NCBI GenBank assembly: GCA_016209005.1
Contig: JACQWZ010000061.1
Coordinates: 1-8,380 of the forward strand
From: Candidatus Kuenenbacteria bacterium
Lineage (GTDB): Bacteria > Patescibacteriota > Patescibacteriia > UBA2591 > PGYQ01
Direction of reading: 5' to 3'
Length of the DNA: 8,380 nucleotides
The position numbers and the translations under genes were made by a program. Of the stretch, positions 1 to 6,337 are shown piece after piece. The notes below the pieces were generated by a model. It saw nothing but the letters and a program-made list of their open reading frames with translations. It did not search any database and was not told the origin of the DNA. How positions within the stretch are numbered: the first letter of the stretch is position 1; each line of letters starts with the position of its first letter.

Positions 1-90
1 TCGTCTCAGACGCGTTAAAAAGAAAAAGATGATATAAATGTATCCTCTCAAAAATAATTTCAAATAATTTAATTTAATTTTAATTTTTAA

Positions 91-109
91 AATCCACCTA
101 ATTCACCCA
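91..109. repeat. Direct repeat, copy 1, at the truncated end of the ISL3 remnant
   Basis: The 12-mer CTAATTCACCCA at 98-109 recurs exactly at 567-578, in the same orientation, with similar flanking bases (AATC before it in both copies). The two copies lie at the truncated left side of the IS remnant and in its right sub-terminal region. A direct rather than inverted arrangement means this is not the IS terminal repeat pair. It may mark a deletion or recombination junction. Confidence 0.5.
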
Positions 110-476
110 ATATTATTGTCTTGACAAAGGGTACACCTTAACCTACGACCGACATGAAAAGCAAAACGTTTGGTATAGAAAGGATTATTAGACAGCCAAT
201 TTAATTTTTCACTTTTAACTTTTTCGCATTTCATACAGTTGACGCGTCGTATTTCAACTGATAAATAAATTCGAGTATCGCCACAGGATAAGTCTCTAAT
301 AATTTTGGTTTTACGATCATAGAAACTGCGACACATTGTTCCACAACATCCGCAAAAAGTTTTTTTTGACGTCGTGTAAATTGAATAATCCTAGCATTGG
401 GATCTCTAAATTTTCCCCTTAGGGCTACATGAGGACAAAATCCGGGGAAACGATATTCATCCAGCAGCTTCTTAAT
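103..476 (-). pseudogene. ISL3-family transposase, N-terminal fragment, start lost and frame split
   Basis: Family role: ISL3 (IS204/IS1001/IS1165) transposases are about 400-residue DDE enzymes with an N-terminal zinc ribbon. Here only the ribbon and adjoining part survive. The first frame, from 476, reads IKKLLDEYRFPGF and then FRDPNARIIQFTRRQKK; the expected ATG is ATT (476-474). After an A8 run at 367-360 the homology continues in the -1 frame as TFCGCCG, then YDRKTKIIRDLSCGD, VNCMKCEKVK and NPFYTKRFAFHVGRR, ending at a TGA at 103. Cysteine pairs CxxC (CGCC and CMKC) are the zinc ligands. In the downstream frame a TAG lies at 391-393 with no ATG before 336, so an ORF starting at 336 would omit the first CxxC. 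The DDE catalytic part is absent. The split frame could be a programmed -1 shift in the ancestor or simple decay. Confidence 0.75.
360..368 (-). other. A-rich slippery site at the transposase frame junction
   Basis: On the minus strand the first frame reads CAA AAA AAA CTT. The A AAA AAA portion is a classic -1 slippage heptamer: slipping back one base makes the next codons ACT TTT TGC GGA, which is exactly the frame that carries the zinc-ribbon cysteines. Seen directly: the A8 run and the frame change of homology there. Inferred: that the ancestral element used programmed -1 frameshifting, as some other insertion sequences do. No stimulatory structure was established, and a single-base loss in a homopolymer is the simpler alternative. 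Confidence 0.4.
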
Positions 477-560
477 TTTTTTTATAACTTAATTGTAACA
501 GATTTTTAAAACCTTTCAATCCTTATTAGCCCTTATAAATACAAGTGATTTACTAATTTA

Positions 561-578
561 AATCTACTAATTCACCCA
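561..578. repeat. Direct repeat, copy 2, sub-terminal in the ISL3 remnant
   Basis: Partner of the copy at 91-109, sharing CTAATTCACCCA exactly. It sits about 20-30 bases inside the presumed IS terminus at 597. Its TAG (567-569 on the minus strand) also provides the stop codon of the interrupted small protein gene, so that gene now ends inside IS sequence. Confidence 0.5.
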
Positions 579-704
579 CACGTTTGGGAGAAGACCCATT
601 TTTTCCTTGCCTAAACCAAAATTAATCAACTGTTCCAGCTTCCAAACAGTAAATCTATCTTTATTTTTCCTTAATTCTTTTATATTTATAGACCAATTTT
701 TCAT
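567..704 (-). pseudogene. N-terminal fragment of a small conserved CPR-type protein, cut by the IS
   Basis: The 45-residue reading frame starts MKNWSINIKELRKNKD and continues FTVWKLEQLINFGLGKEK. This pattern (a short basic start, then a WKLEQxINxGLGxEK block) resembles a small hypothetical protein common in Patescibacteria, recalled as roughly 60-70 residues that continue with a YW...LN.D...K segment. No function is known to me. Here the match ends at about residue 35; the remaining residues (MGLLPNVWVN) are encoded by the ISL3 terminus beginning at 597, so the C-terminal half is lost. The missing half was not found on the other side of the IS. The ATG at 704 sits only seven bases from a perfect TATAAT, so any transcript may be leaderless. 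This frame was short enough to be missed by length cut-offs. The family assignment is from memory of its sequence pattern. Confidence 0.55.
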
Positions 705-710
705 ATATTT

Positions 711-739
711 ATTATAGCATATTTTTGAACATCATTGAA
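711..739 (-). promoter_or_regulatory. Sigma70-type promoter for the truncated small gene, possibly leaderless
   Basis: On the minus strand a perfect -10 hexamer TATAAT lies at 716-711, with a weak -35 TTCAAT at 739-734 and a 17-base spacer. The expected transcription start, six to seven bases after the -10, falls at or beside the A of the ATG at 704, implying a leaderless mRNA. The -35 matches the consensus at only three of six positions, so support rests mainly on the -10 and its position. Confidence 0.45.
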
Positions 740-820
740 GTCCGAATGTATGTGAATTTATTCTCTTATGTTAAAAAAATTAAGTATTATTTTACCTCTC
801 TTTTTATTTGTCGTCCGATA

Positions 821-3769
821 TTATTTCATAAATTTCGCGAACATAATAAACAACAACAAGAATCCCGCCCCCATTATTATTGGCGCGATTGAAGAAATAT
901 AATTTGTTTTTTGTGGATGAAAACGTCGCAATAATAATGAATTACTAACAACTGAAACAGAACTTAGAGCCATTGCCAAACCTGCTAATTCTGGTTTTAG
1001 AATTAATCCAAAACTAATAAAAACACGCGCCGCGATTGGAATTCCAATGACATTGTAAAATAAAGCAAAAAACATATTTTGTTTAATCTTGCTCATTGTT
1101 TCTCGGCTTAATTTTATAGCAGTTAAAACATCGCGCAAATCATTTTTAATTATAACAATTCCACCGGTTTCCATTGCAACATCAGTGCCTCCCCCCATAG
1201 CAATTCCTAAATCAGCTTGAGCTAAAGCAGGCGCGTCGTTTATACCATCTCCAACCATTGCGACTTTTATTCCAGTTCCTTGTAATTTTTTTATTTCGTT
1301 AGCCTTATCTTCTGGCAATACTTCGGCCAATATATATTTAATTCCAATTTGTTTAGCAATAGCTTCGGCTGTTCTTTGATTATCACCTGTTATCATATAT
1401 ATTTCAATATTGCGTTTCTGCAATTGTTGAACAGCTTCTATTGTGTTTTCTTTTAAAGTATCGGCAACCGCAATAAGTCCTAATATTTCTTTGTCAGAAG
1501 CTAATATCATTGTTGTTTTTCCATTTTCTTCTAATTTACGAATTTTACGCTCGGCTTTATTTACATCTAAACCGACAATATCAGAAATTAATTTGCGATT
1601 GCCAAAAAAATATTTCTGATTTTTAATAATGCCTTCAACGCCGTGTCCAGGAATTGCTTTAAAATTATTTACTTCATCTAACGAAATAGATTCTTCTTCA
1701 ACGTATTTTACTATCGCTTCTGCTAAAGGATGCTCGGATAATTTTTCCAAACTTGCGGCAATAGACGCAATTTCTTCTTCATCGCTTGATGATAAACCAA
1801 TAATATCAGTAAGTTCTGGTTTGCCTTTGGTAAGCGTACCTGTTTTGTCAAAAACTATTGTTTTAATTTTGCAGGCCGCTTCCAATGGTTCGCCTCCTTT
1901 AATTAAAACGCCATATTCCGCTCCTTTTCCAGTGCCAACTGCTATGGCTGTTGGCGTTGCCAAGCCCAATGCGCATGGGCAGGCGATAACTATAACAGCT
2001 GTGAATGCCATTAAACTAAAAACTAAACTGGCGTTTAAAAAGAAAAACCAAACAACAAAAGTTAAAATAGCCAGAATGATTACAATTGGGACAAAATAAG
2101 CGGAAATTCTATCGGCAAAAGCTTGAATTGGTGCTTTTGATCCTTGAGCTTCTTCAATCAAACGGATAATTTGCGCTAAAGCTGTTTCACTGCCAACTTT
2201 AGTTGCTTTAAATTCAAAACTGCCGTGTTTATTTATTGTCGCGCCGATCACAGTATCCCCGATATTTTTTTCAACAGGAATACTTTCACCAGTAATCATT
2301 GACTCATCAATAGATGAATGTCCTTTGACAATCTCGCCGTCAACTGGAATTTTTTCTCCCGGACGCACAACAATAATATCGCCAATTAAAACTTGTTCAA
2401 TTAACACATCCACCGTCGCGTTATTTCTTATAACTCGCGCTGTTTTGGGTTGCATGCCCATTAATTTTTTTATCACTTCAGAAGTTTGTCCTTTTGTTTT
2501 TGCTTCAAGCCATTTGCCAAGTATAACAAAAGTAATTAGAAAAGCCGCTGTTTCAAAATATAAATCAGGTATTTTTTCTCCACCTAATCCAATCAAACTT
2601 CCTTTGTTAATAATATAATTAATGAATAAAACAAAACTATAAAAATATGCGGTGCTTGTGCCAATCGCTATCAAACTGTCCATATTAAATGTTTTCATTT
2701 TTAAACTGCTCCACATTCCGCGATAAAACCCCGCGCCGACTATAAATTGGACTGGTGTTGTGAGTATAAAAGAAATCACGCCAATAAACGGCATTATTGA
2801 TTCACGGCCTGGCAAGAATTTAAAGGAATCTAATAGCATAAAGTAAAACATTGGCAAACTTAAAATCAAACCCAAAATAAATTTTTTAAAATAACTTTTG
2901 ATTGTTTTTTCTTTTTTAAATTTTTCAGCTTCTGGCGTATCGGCGCTCATTAAATCCGCTTTGTAACCAGCTTTTTTTATAGCGTTAATAATTTGCTCTG
3001 TTGTCACGATAGCGCGATCATACAATACTCTTGCTTTTTCAGCAGCAAAATTTACATTTACCTCTTTTACGCCAGGAATTTTTTTTAAACTTCGTTCAAT
3101 AATTCCCGCGCAAGACGCGCAATGCATGCCGGATATATTTAAAATAACGCGTTCCTCCCCACCTTCTTTTATGGCCGATGAAACAATAGCAATGTCTTTC
3201 GCTTCTTTTGATAAAATATGATTAGATAAATATTGTTGAGAACTGGCAGAATTTTCTGAAAATACGCCAAATAATTGCCCTAATTTAGATGATTTAATTA
3301 ATTTATCAACAAACAAATCAATGTCTGGCTGATCTTTTGGCACTTCAAATTCACCTTTTTTGTGATTGATAATTTTCCCTTTAAATAAAGGATTATTATC
3401 TTTTTGATTAAACTCGCCATTTAATTCAACGAACGTCTCTAATTTAATTTTAAACGGTTCATCCTGATTTACAGTTTTTTTTTCTATAATTACGTTATTG
3501 TCTATATTATTATTTTGATCATTGTTATTTCCATCATTATTTTTATCATCTGATTCTTCATTAATTGTTTGAGCTTCATACCCAGCTTTTTTAATTGCGT
3601 TCAATATAACATTATTATCAATCCAAGACTCTGCTTCAATTATTGCCTCGCCAGTCTGATAATTTATTTTGATTATTTTAATCCCTGTGATCTCCTTTAA
3701 TTCCATTTCAATAATTTTTTCACAAGAGACACAATGCATACCTTCAATTTTTAAAATTATTTTTTTCAT
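821..3769 (-). CDS. copA: Cu+-exporting P1B-type ATPase with two HMA domains
   Basis: Pumps Cu(I) out of the cytoplasm using ATP. The 982 residues run: HMA1 (GMHCVSC, Cys13/Cys16), a spacer of about 140 residues, HMA2 (GMHCASC, Cys217/Cys220), then the P-type core. Visible core motifs: TGES in the actuator domain (493-496), the membrane CPC (597-599) that marks heavy-metal pumps, phosphorylated Asp641 in DKTGT, the SEHP histidine 680, GDGIND (840-845), YN in the seventh helix (905-906) and MALSS in the eighth (933-937). CPC with YN and MxxSS is the P1B-1 Cu+ signature. Oddities: residues 74-93 are a run dominated by Asn and Asp; the rest of the inter-HMA spacer matches nothing I know; and a further hydrophobic segment (about 958-980) follows the usual C-terminal end. 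It is the last gene of the copper operon, three bases after the DsrE-like gene. No Shine-Dalgarno is seen; the start is fixed by HMA1 at residue 10. Confidence 0.95.
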   Translation of the reverse strand: MKKIILKIEGMHCVSCEKIIEMELKEITGIKIIKINYQTGEAIIEAESWIDNNVILNAIKKAGYEAQTINEESDDKNNDGNNNDQNNNIDNNVIIEKKTVNQDEPFKIKLETFVELNGEFNQKDNNPLFKGKIINHKKGEFEVPKDQPDIDLFVDKLIKSSKLGQLFGVFSENSASSQQYLSNHILSKEAKDIAIVSSAIKEGGEERVILNISGMHCASCAGIIERSLKKIPGVKEVNVNFAAEKARVLYDRAIVTTEQIINAIKKAGYKADLMSADTPEAEKFKKEKTIKSYFKKFILGLILSLPMFYFMLLDSFKFLPGRESIMPFIGVISFILTTPVQFIVGAGFYRGMWSSLKMKTFNMDSLIAIGTSTAYFYSFVLFINYIINKGSLIGLGGEKIPDLYFETAAFLITFVILGKWLEAKTKGQTSEVIKKLMGMQPKTARVIRNNATVDVLIEQVLIGDIIVVRPGEKIPVDGEIVKGHSSIDESMITGESIPVEKNIGDTVIGATINKHGSFEFKATKVGSETALAQIIRLIEEAQGSKAPIQAFADRISAYFVPIVIILAILTFVVWFFFLNASLVFSLMAFTAVIVIACPCALGLATPTAIAVGTGKGAEYGVLIKGGEPLEAACKIKTIVFDKTGTLTKGKPELTDIIGLSSSDEEEIASIAASLEKLSEHPLAEAIVKYVEEESISLDEVNNFKAIPGHGVEGIIKNQKYFFGNRKLISDIVGLDVNKAERKIRKLEENGKTTMILASDKEILGLIAVADTLKENTIEAVQQLQKRNIEIYMITGDNQRTAEAIAKQIGIKYILAEVLPEDKANEIKKLQGTGIKVAMVGDGINDAPALAQADLGIAMGGGTDVAMETGGIVIIKNDLRDVLTAIKLSRETMSKIKQNMFFALFYNVIGIPIAARVFISFGLILKPELAGLAMALSSVSVVSNSLLLRRFHPQKTNYISSIAPIIMGAGFLLLFIMFAKFMK

Positions 3770-3772
3770 AAA

Positions 3773-4096
3773 TTAAAAAGTTAAAATTTTATCACTTTCT
3801 TTTATTAATAAATATAAATCTTTTAAAGTGTTTATTGGACAAGAATTAGTTGTTTTTTGTTCGCGTAATTTTAAGCAAGTGCCACAAGCTAAAATTTGCG
3901 CTTTGTCTGACAGTAAAAATTCTTTCACTTGTTCTTGAATATTGAATTTTTCGGAATTTCCTGATTCATATTCAACGCCTTGACCAATTAAAAAAATTTT
4001 AATTTCGTCTCCTTGTTTAATGGCAAAATTAGCCAAACGCAAAGCATTCCAATTAGTTTCCGAATTGTTTGTTGAGATAATAATACCAAGTTTCAT
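3773..4096 (-). CDS. Small DsrE-like protein in the copper operon
   Basis: A 107-residue soluble protein of the DsrE/DsrF-like fold: an N-terminal beta strand MKLGIIIST, an early helix (NALRLANFAIKQG), a second strand KIFLIGQGV, and the family-typical ILACGTCLKLR loop with Cys71 and Cys74, plus Cys86. DsrE relatives carry sulfur on such cysteines or act in sulfur relay; whether this one binds Cu(I), persulfide or a partner domain is unknown. I chose the ATG at 4096 over the one at 4180: the earlier start adds 28 residues that overlap the preceding gene in another frame and look like non-coding translation, while MKLGIIIST is the natural first strand. It lies 38 bases after the HMA/cupredoxin gene and three bases before copA, so co-transcription is likely. 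No Shine-Dalgarno is visible. Confidence 0.75.
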   Translation of the reverse strand: MKLGIIISTNNSETNWNALRLANFAIKQGDEIKIFLIGQGVEYESGNSEKFNIQEQVKEFLLSDKAQILACGTCLKLREQKTTNSCPINTLKDLYLLIKESDKILTF

Positions 4097-4134
4097 AAAT
4101 TTGAAATTTAATAAATAAAATATATTAAAATTAA

Positions 4135-5835
4135 TTATTCTACAATTATAGTCCCATAATTGATCATACCCATACCACAAGTAATGTCATAATTGCCGGG
4201 AACTGTTGGCGTAAATTCCATTGTTATAGTATTGCCAGCTGAAAGTGGAATGGCATTGTTGTATAAATTAGGAATCATTATGGCATAACTACATCCGCGA
4301 CCATCATCTTTAATATCAATAATAAATTTTACATTTTGTCCTGTTTTAACCTTAAACACATTTGGCTGTAAATAATCGCTGGATGTATAAATACTTTTAA
4401 TTATTTGAACATTGCTTTCCACTTTTGCAATAGTAGTAGAATCATCTTTTTTAATTTTAGTTCCACCACCGCATCCACCACATCCACAACCTTTGCTAGA
4501 ACTTCCACATGAACTACGACTTGATTGGACAGGAGCAACTTCTGTTGCGTTGTTTGTTTGAGTAGATACATTGTTGATGGTATCATCTTTTATAACTTCT
4601 ATAGTCCCTGAAATCATTCCCATCCAACAAGAAAATTTATATTTACCCGGTTTTTCGGGAGTAAATTTCTTAATGCTGGTTTGACCTGGAGTCAAGGGAA
4701 TTTCTCCTTCAAATAAATTTTTTGAAATAACAGCGTTAGTGCAGCCACTTGTTCCTTTGTCAGTAATTTCCCATTGAACCGGAATACCAACTTTAACTTT
4801 TAAATAGCTTGGCGAATAACCAGAAGAGGAAGCGTCCATTTTTAAAATTTGCTTGCCGTCAATAATCTGTGGCAACCCTTGTTCGCTTTGAGATTGATTA
4901 GAATTATTTATTAGATTATTAAAACTAGAAAATCCCAAAACATTTAATTGAGCATTAATGTTGTAAAAAGCAAAAAACAGAACTAAAATTCCAGCTATTC
5001 TTAAAAATCTTCCTAAAGCTAATCCTTGCGCGGTTATTGTAAAACCGCAAGGCAGAAAAAAAGTAAAAACGCCCATTAAAAATGGCATATATTTACCTTG
5101 AAATTTAGTTTCATCGGCAATGTATCTAGTTATGAATTTTGGCATTGTAAATTGAAACTTTCTGAATGCTTTAAAACCAAACATTTGCAAAGCCAAGAAA
5201 ATCATTATTACAGAAATAATTAAAACTAAAATCGGCGTAAAATTTAGAGAAAAATTTAATTTATTGCCAACCAATCCTAATATTGCCCCAAAAAAACCAT
5301 AAGAAATAAGTCTGCCAATATTAAAGATTAAATGTGGTTGAATTTTTTTCCAAGTAGAGTTTGTGTCTGAATATAATTCGCCCCATTGTTTTGACATAGA
5401 AAGGATTATTCCTCCAACTAAAGCGGCGCAACTGGAAACTCCTGCTATAAGTCCAAATATAAAAAATGTTGGCAAAGATGATGTTGAGTTAACATTTATT
5501 AATTCTGATAATCCCATTTTAGTTAATCCAATAAAACCAATAACAATTAATAACCCAATAATAATCGTTGTAATAAGTTCATTCGGATCAAACGGATTTA
5601 CTGTTTCTTTTGATTTGTCAAAAAAAACATGGCCATCTTTTTTAAAAATTTCATTTAATTTTTCAAGTGTTGGCTTTTTGTCTTCGTATTCAACTAGCAC
5701 TTCGCTTTTGGCAGTTGATGCTTCGACTGACTTTATATTTTCCAATTCTAATAATTTTTTTTCTATTAAAATCTCGCAAGAAGCGCAATGCATTCCTTTA
5801 ACATAATAAATATGTTCCTTTGTATTTTTAAGCAT
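4135..5835 (-). CDS. HMA / DsbD-TauE-like membrane / dual cupredoxin fusion protein
   Basis: A 566-residue multidomain protein. Residues 8-70 form an HMA copper-binding domain (GMHCASC, Cys17/Cys20). Residues 88-302 are hydrophobic helices of the DsbD_2/TauE-SafE-like family, with Cys136 in SSCAALVGG and Cys263 in FFLPCGFT, the paired-cysteine positions expected for thiol or metal transfer. Residues about 325-415 and 475-566 are two cupredoxin domains, each with a GC loop (Cys365, Cys515) and a CxMGM loop (Cys403/Met407, Cys553/Met557). Between them is a Gly/Ser/Cys linker (Cys443, 450, 452, 455). The likely role is moving Cu(I) or electrons between the cytoplasm and the cell surface, but no reaction is proven. 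Oddity: after ITAQGLAL (267-274) the sequence jumps to GRFLRIAG; relatives I recall carry about 40 more residues there, including one helix. It begins 10 bases after csoR and has no Shine-Dalgarno. Confidence 0.82.
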   Translation of the reverse strand: MLKNTKEHIYYVKGMHCASCEILIEKKLLELENIKSVEASTAKSEVLVEYEDKKPTLEKLNEIFKKDGHVFFDKSKETVNPFDPNELITTIIIGLLIVIGFIGLTKMGLSELINVNSTSSLPTFFIFGLIAGVSSCAALVGGIILSMSKQWGELYSDTNSTWKKIQPHLIFNIGRLISYGFFGAILGLVGNKLNFSLNFTPILVLIISVIMIFLALQMFGFKAFRKFQFTMPKFITRYIADETKFQGKYMPFLMGVFTFFLPCGFTITAQGLALGRFLRIAGILVLFFAFYNINAQLNVLGFSSFNNLINNSNQSQSEQGLPQIIDGKQILKMDASSSGYSPSYLKVKVGIPVQWEITDKGTSGCTNAVISKNLFEGEIPLTPGQTSIKKFTPEKPGKYKFSCWMGMISGTIEVIKDDTINNVSTQTNNATEVAPVQSSRSSCGSSSKGCGCGGCGGGTKIKKDDSTTIAKVESNVQIIKSIYTSSDYLQPNVFKVKTGQNVKFIIDIKDDGRGCSYAIMIPNLYNNAIPLSAGNTITMEFTPTVPGNYDITCGMGMINYGTIIVE

Positions 5836-5845
5836 ATAATTTTAA

Positions 5846-6142
5846 TTATTTATTAAGTAATTTTGTAACCCTTAAAATTTCTTGGGTCATTTCTTGTTTT
5901 CTTTTTTCATTTTTTGTCGCCATTGCCGTTTTGAAGCAAGTATTAAGATGATTTTCCATAAGCATCTGATGGGCGGATTTCAAAAGTCCTATCACTGCCA
6001 AGTTTTGCTGCATAATATCAATGCAGTATTCATTGGTTTCAACCATCTTGAGAATTTTTCCCAAAAGACTTTGAGCCTTTTTAAAATTTATTAAAGTTTT
6101 CTGTTTTTGATTTTCCATAATTTTGCATTTTGATTTTTGCAT
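5846..6142 (-). CDS. csoR: CsoR-family Cu(I)-sensing repressor
   Basis: A 98-residue all-helical DUF156/CsoR repressor. Members bind operator DNA as tetramers and let go when Cu(I) occupies a Cys-His-Cys site. Here Cys40 (EYCIDIMQQ), His65 and Cys69 (ENHLNTC) reproduce the spacing recalled for Mycobacterium tuberculosis CsoR (C36, H61, C65: +25 and +29). That His-containing triad favours copper over the persulfide sensor CstR or the formaldehyde sensor FrmR. Tyr39 sits where CsoR has its second-shell tyrosine. A start at the internal ATG, residue 9 (6118), is possible: it gives MENQKQKTLINF and a family-typical short N-terminus; neither start has a Shine-Dalgarno, so the longer form is tentative. 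First gene of the operon, 10 bases before the HMA/cupredoxin gene, with a dyad-containing promoter just upstream. Confidence 0.9.
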   Translation of the reverse strand: MQKSKCKIMENQKQKTLINFKKAQSLLGKILKMVETNEYCIDIMQQNLAVIGLLKSAHQMLMENHLNTCFKTAMATKNEKRKQEMTQEILRVTKLLNK

Positions 6143-6156
6143 TTTTAATTTTTTAT

Positions 6157-6179
6157 TACCCCGACCATAGGTATAGGTC
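6157..6179. promoter_or_regulatory. Probable CsoR operator: two interleaved RACC-N9-GGTY-like dyads
   Basis: Two inverted repeats with identical geometry overlap here, offset by six bases: TACC (6157-6160) with GGTA (6170-6173), and GACC (6163-6166) with GGTC (6176-6179), each with a nine-base centre. CsoR operators in other bacteria are GC-rich dyads of the TACC...GGTA kind. The site is a GC-rich island in very AT-rich DNA and lies at about +1 to +18 of the predicted transcript, a position suited to repression of the operon by its own first product. Confidence 0.5.
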
Positions 6180-6180
6180 T

Positions 6181-6208
6181 ATAATATCAAGCTATATTTT
6201 TTAATCAA
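6181..6208 (-). promoter_or_regulatory. Predicted promoter of the copper operon
   Basis: On the minus strand, -35 TTGATT (6208-6203) and -10 TATTAT (6186-6181) are separated by 16 bases. The -35 matches the consensus at four of six positions and the -10 at five of six. Transcription would start near 6174, inside the dyad region, leaving a leader of about 30 bases before the ATG at 6142. No start-proximal Shine-Dalgarno is present. Confidence 0.5.
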
Positions 6209-6337
6209 TAGTAAAACTGTGGATAAGTATGATTTTTATTATAAATGCAATTAAAATAACTTATAAAAAACTCTAACAGTAAATTTACTTTTAATTATAT
6301 TTGTGATAAAGTATAAATATATTAAACACTTTGAATT
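6209..6337. other. AT-rich divergent intergenic stretch, no gene; one DnaA-box match
   Basis: No coding frame is supported here. It lies between the copper-operon promoter and the palindromic element. The only recognisable word is TGTGGATAA at 6218-6226, a perfect match to the consensus DnaA box on the opposite strand. It stands alone about ten bases upstream of the csoR -35, so it is not evidence of an origin; chance or a regulatory role are both possible. Confidence 0.35.

Larger units (their letters stand above)
103..597 (-). mobile_element. Degenerate ISL3-family insertion sequence, upstream end plus N-terminal transposase part
   Basis: The minus strand from 597 leftward begins GGGTCTTC, which resembles the terminal bases of ISL3-family inverted repeats, and about 120 bases later enters a reading frame with strong ISL3 transposase character. 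The element interrupts a small protein gene whose own coding sequence stops matching its family just before base 597. The other end of the element is missing: the transposase reading stops at 103, after roughly a third of its normal length, and no inverted copy of the 597 terminus is seen to the left. This is a dead remnant, not a mobile copy. The exact left boundary is uncertain; a direct copy of the sub-terminal motif at 98-109 may mark a deletion junction. Confidence 0.68.

Noticed and set aside
2..12. CGTCT-C-AGACG palindrome at the window edge
   Set aside because: The loop of one base cannot form a hairpin and its context is cut by the window start; too short to call a site.
1629..2099. 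Plus-strand reading frame of 156 codons opposite copA
   Set aside because: It is antisense to the P-type ATPase core (CPC, DKTGT region) and has no protein-like motifs or start signal.
2325..2618. Plus-strand reading frame of 97 codons opposite copA
   Set aside because: Shadow of the actuator-domain coding sequence, with no family resemblance.
4097..4180. Upstream ATG at 4180 for the DsrE-like gene
   Set aside because: It would overlap the end of the fusion gene by 46 bases and adds 28 residues that do not fit the fold; the ATG at 4096 starts the first beta strand.
4401..4586. Minus-strand frame of 61 codons inside the fusion gene
   Set aside because: Out-of-frame reading of the Gly/Cys-rich linker; its Val-rich composition arises from shifted GGT/TGT codons.
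5363..5806. Plus-strand frame of 147 codons opposite the fusion gene
   Set aside because: Antisense to the HMA and first membrane helices; no recognisable domain.
6218..6226. Perfect DnaA-box word as a sign of a replication origin
   Set aside because: A single box with no cluster, no dnaA or dnaN gene and no AT-rich 13-mer array; chance is plausible.
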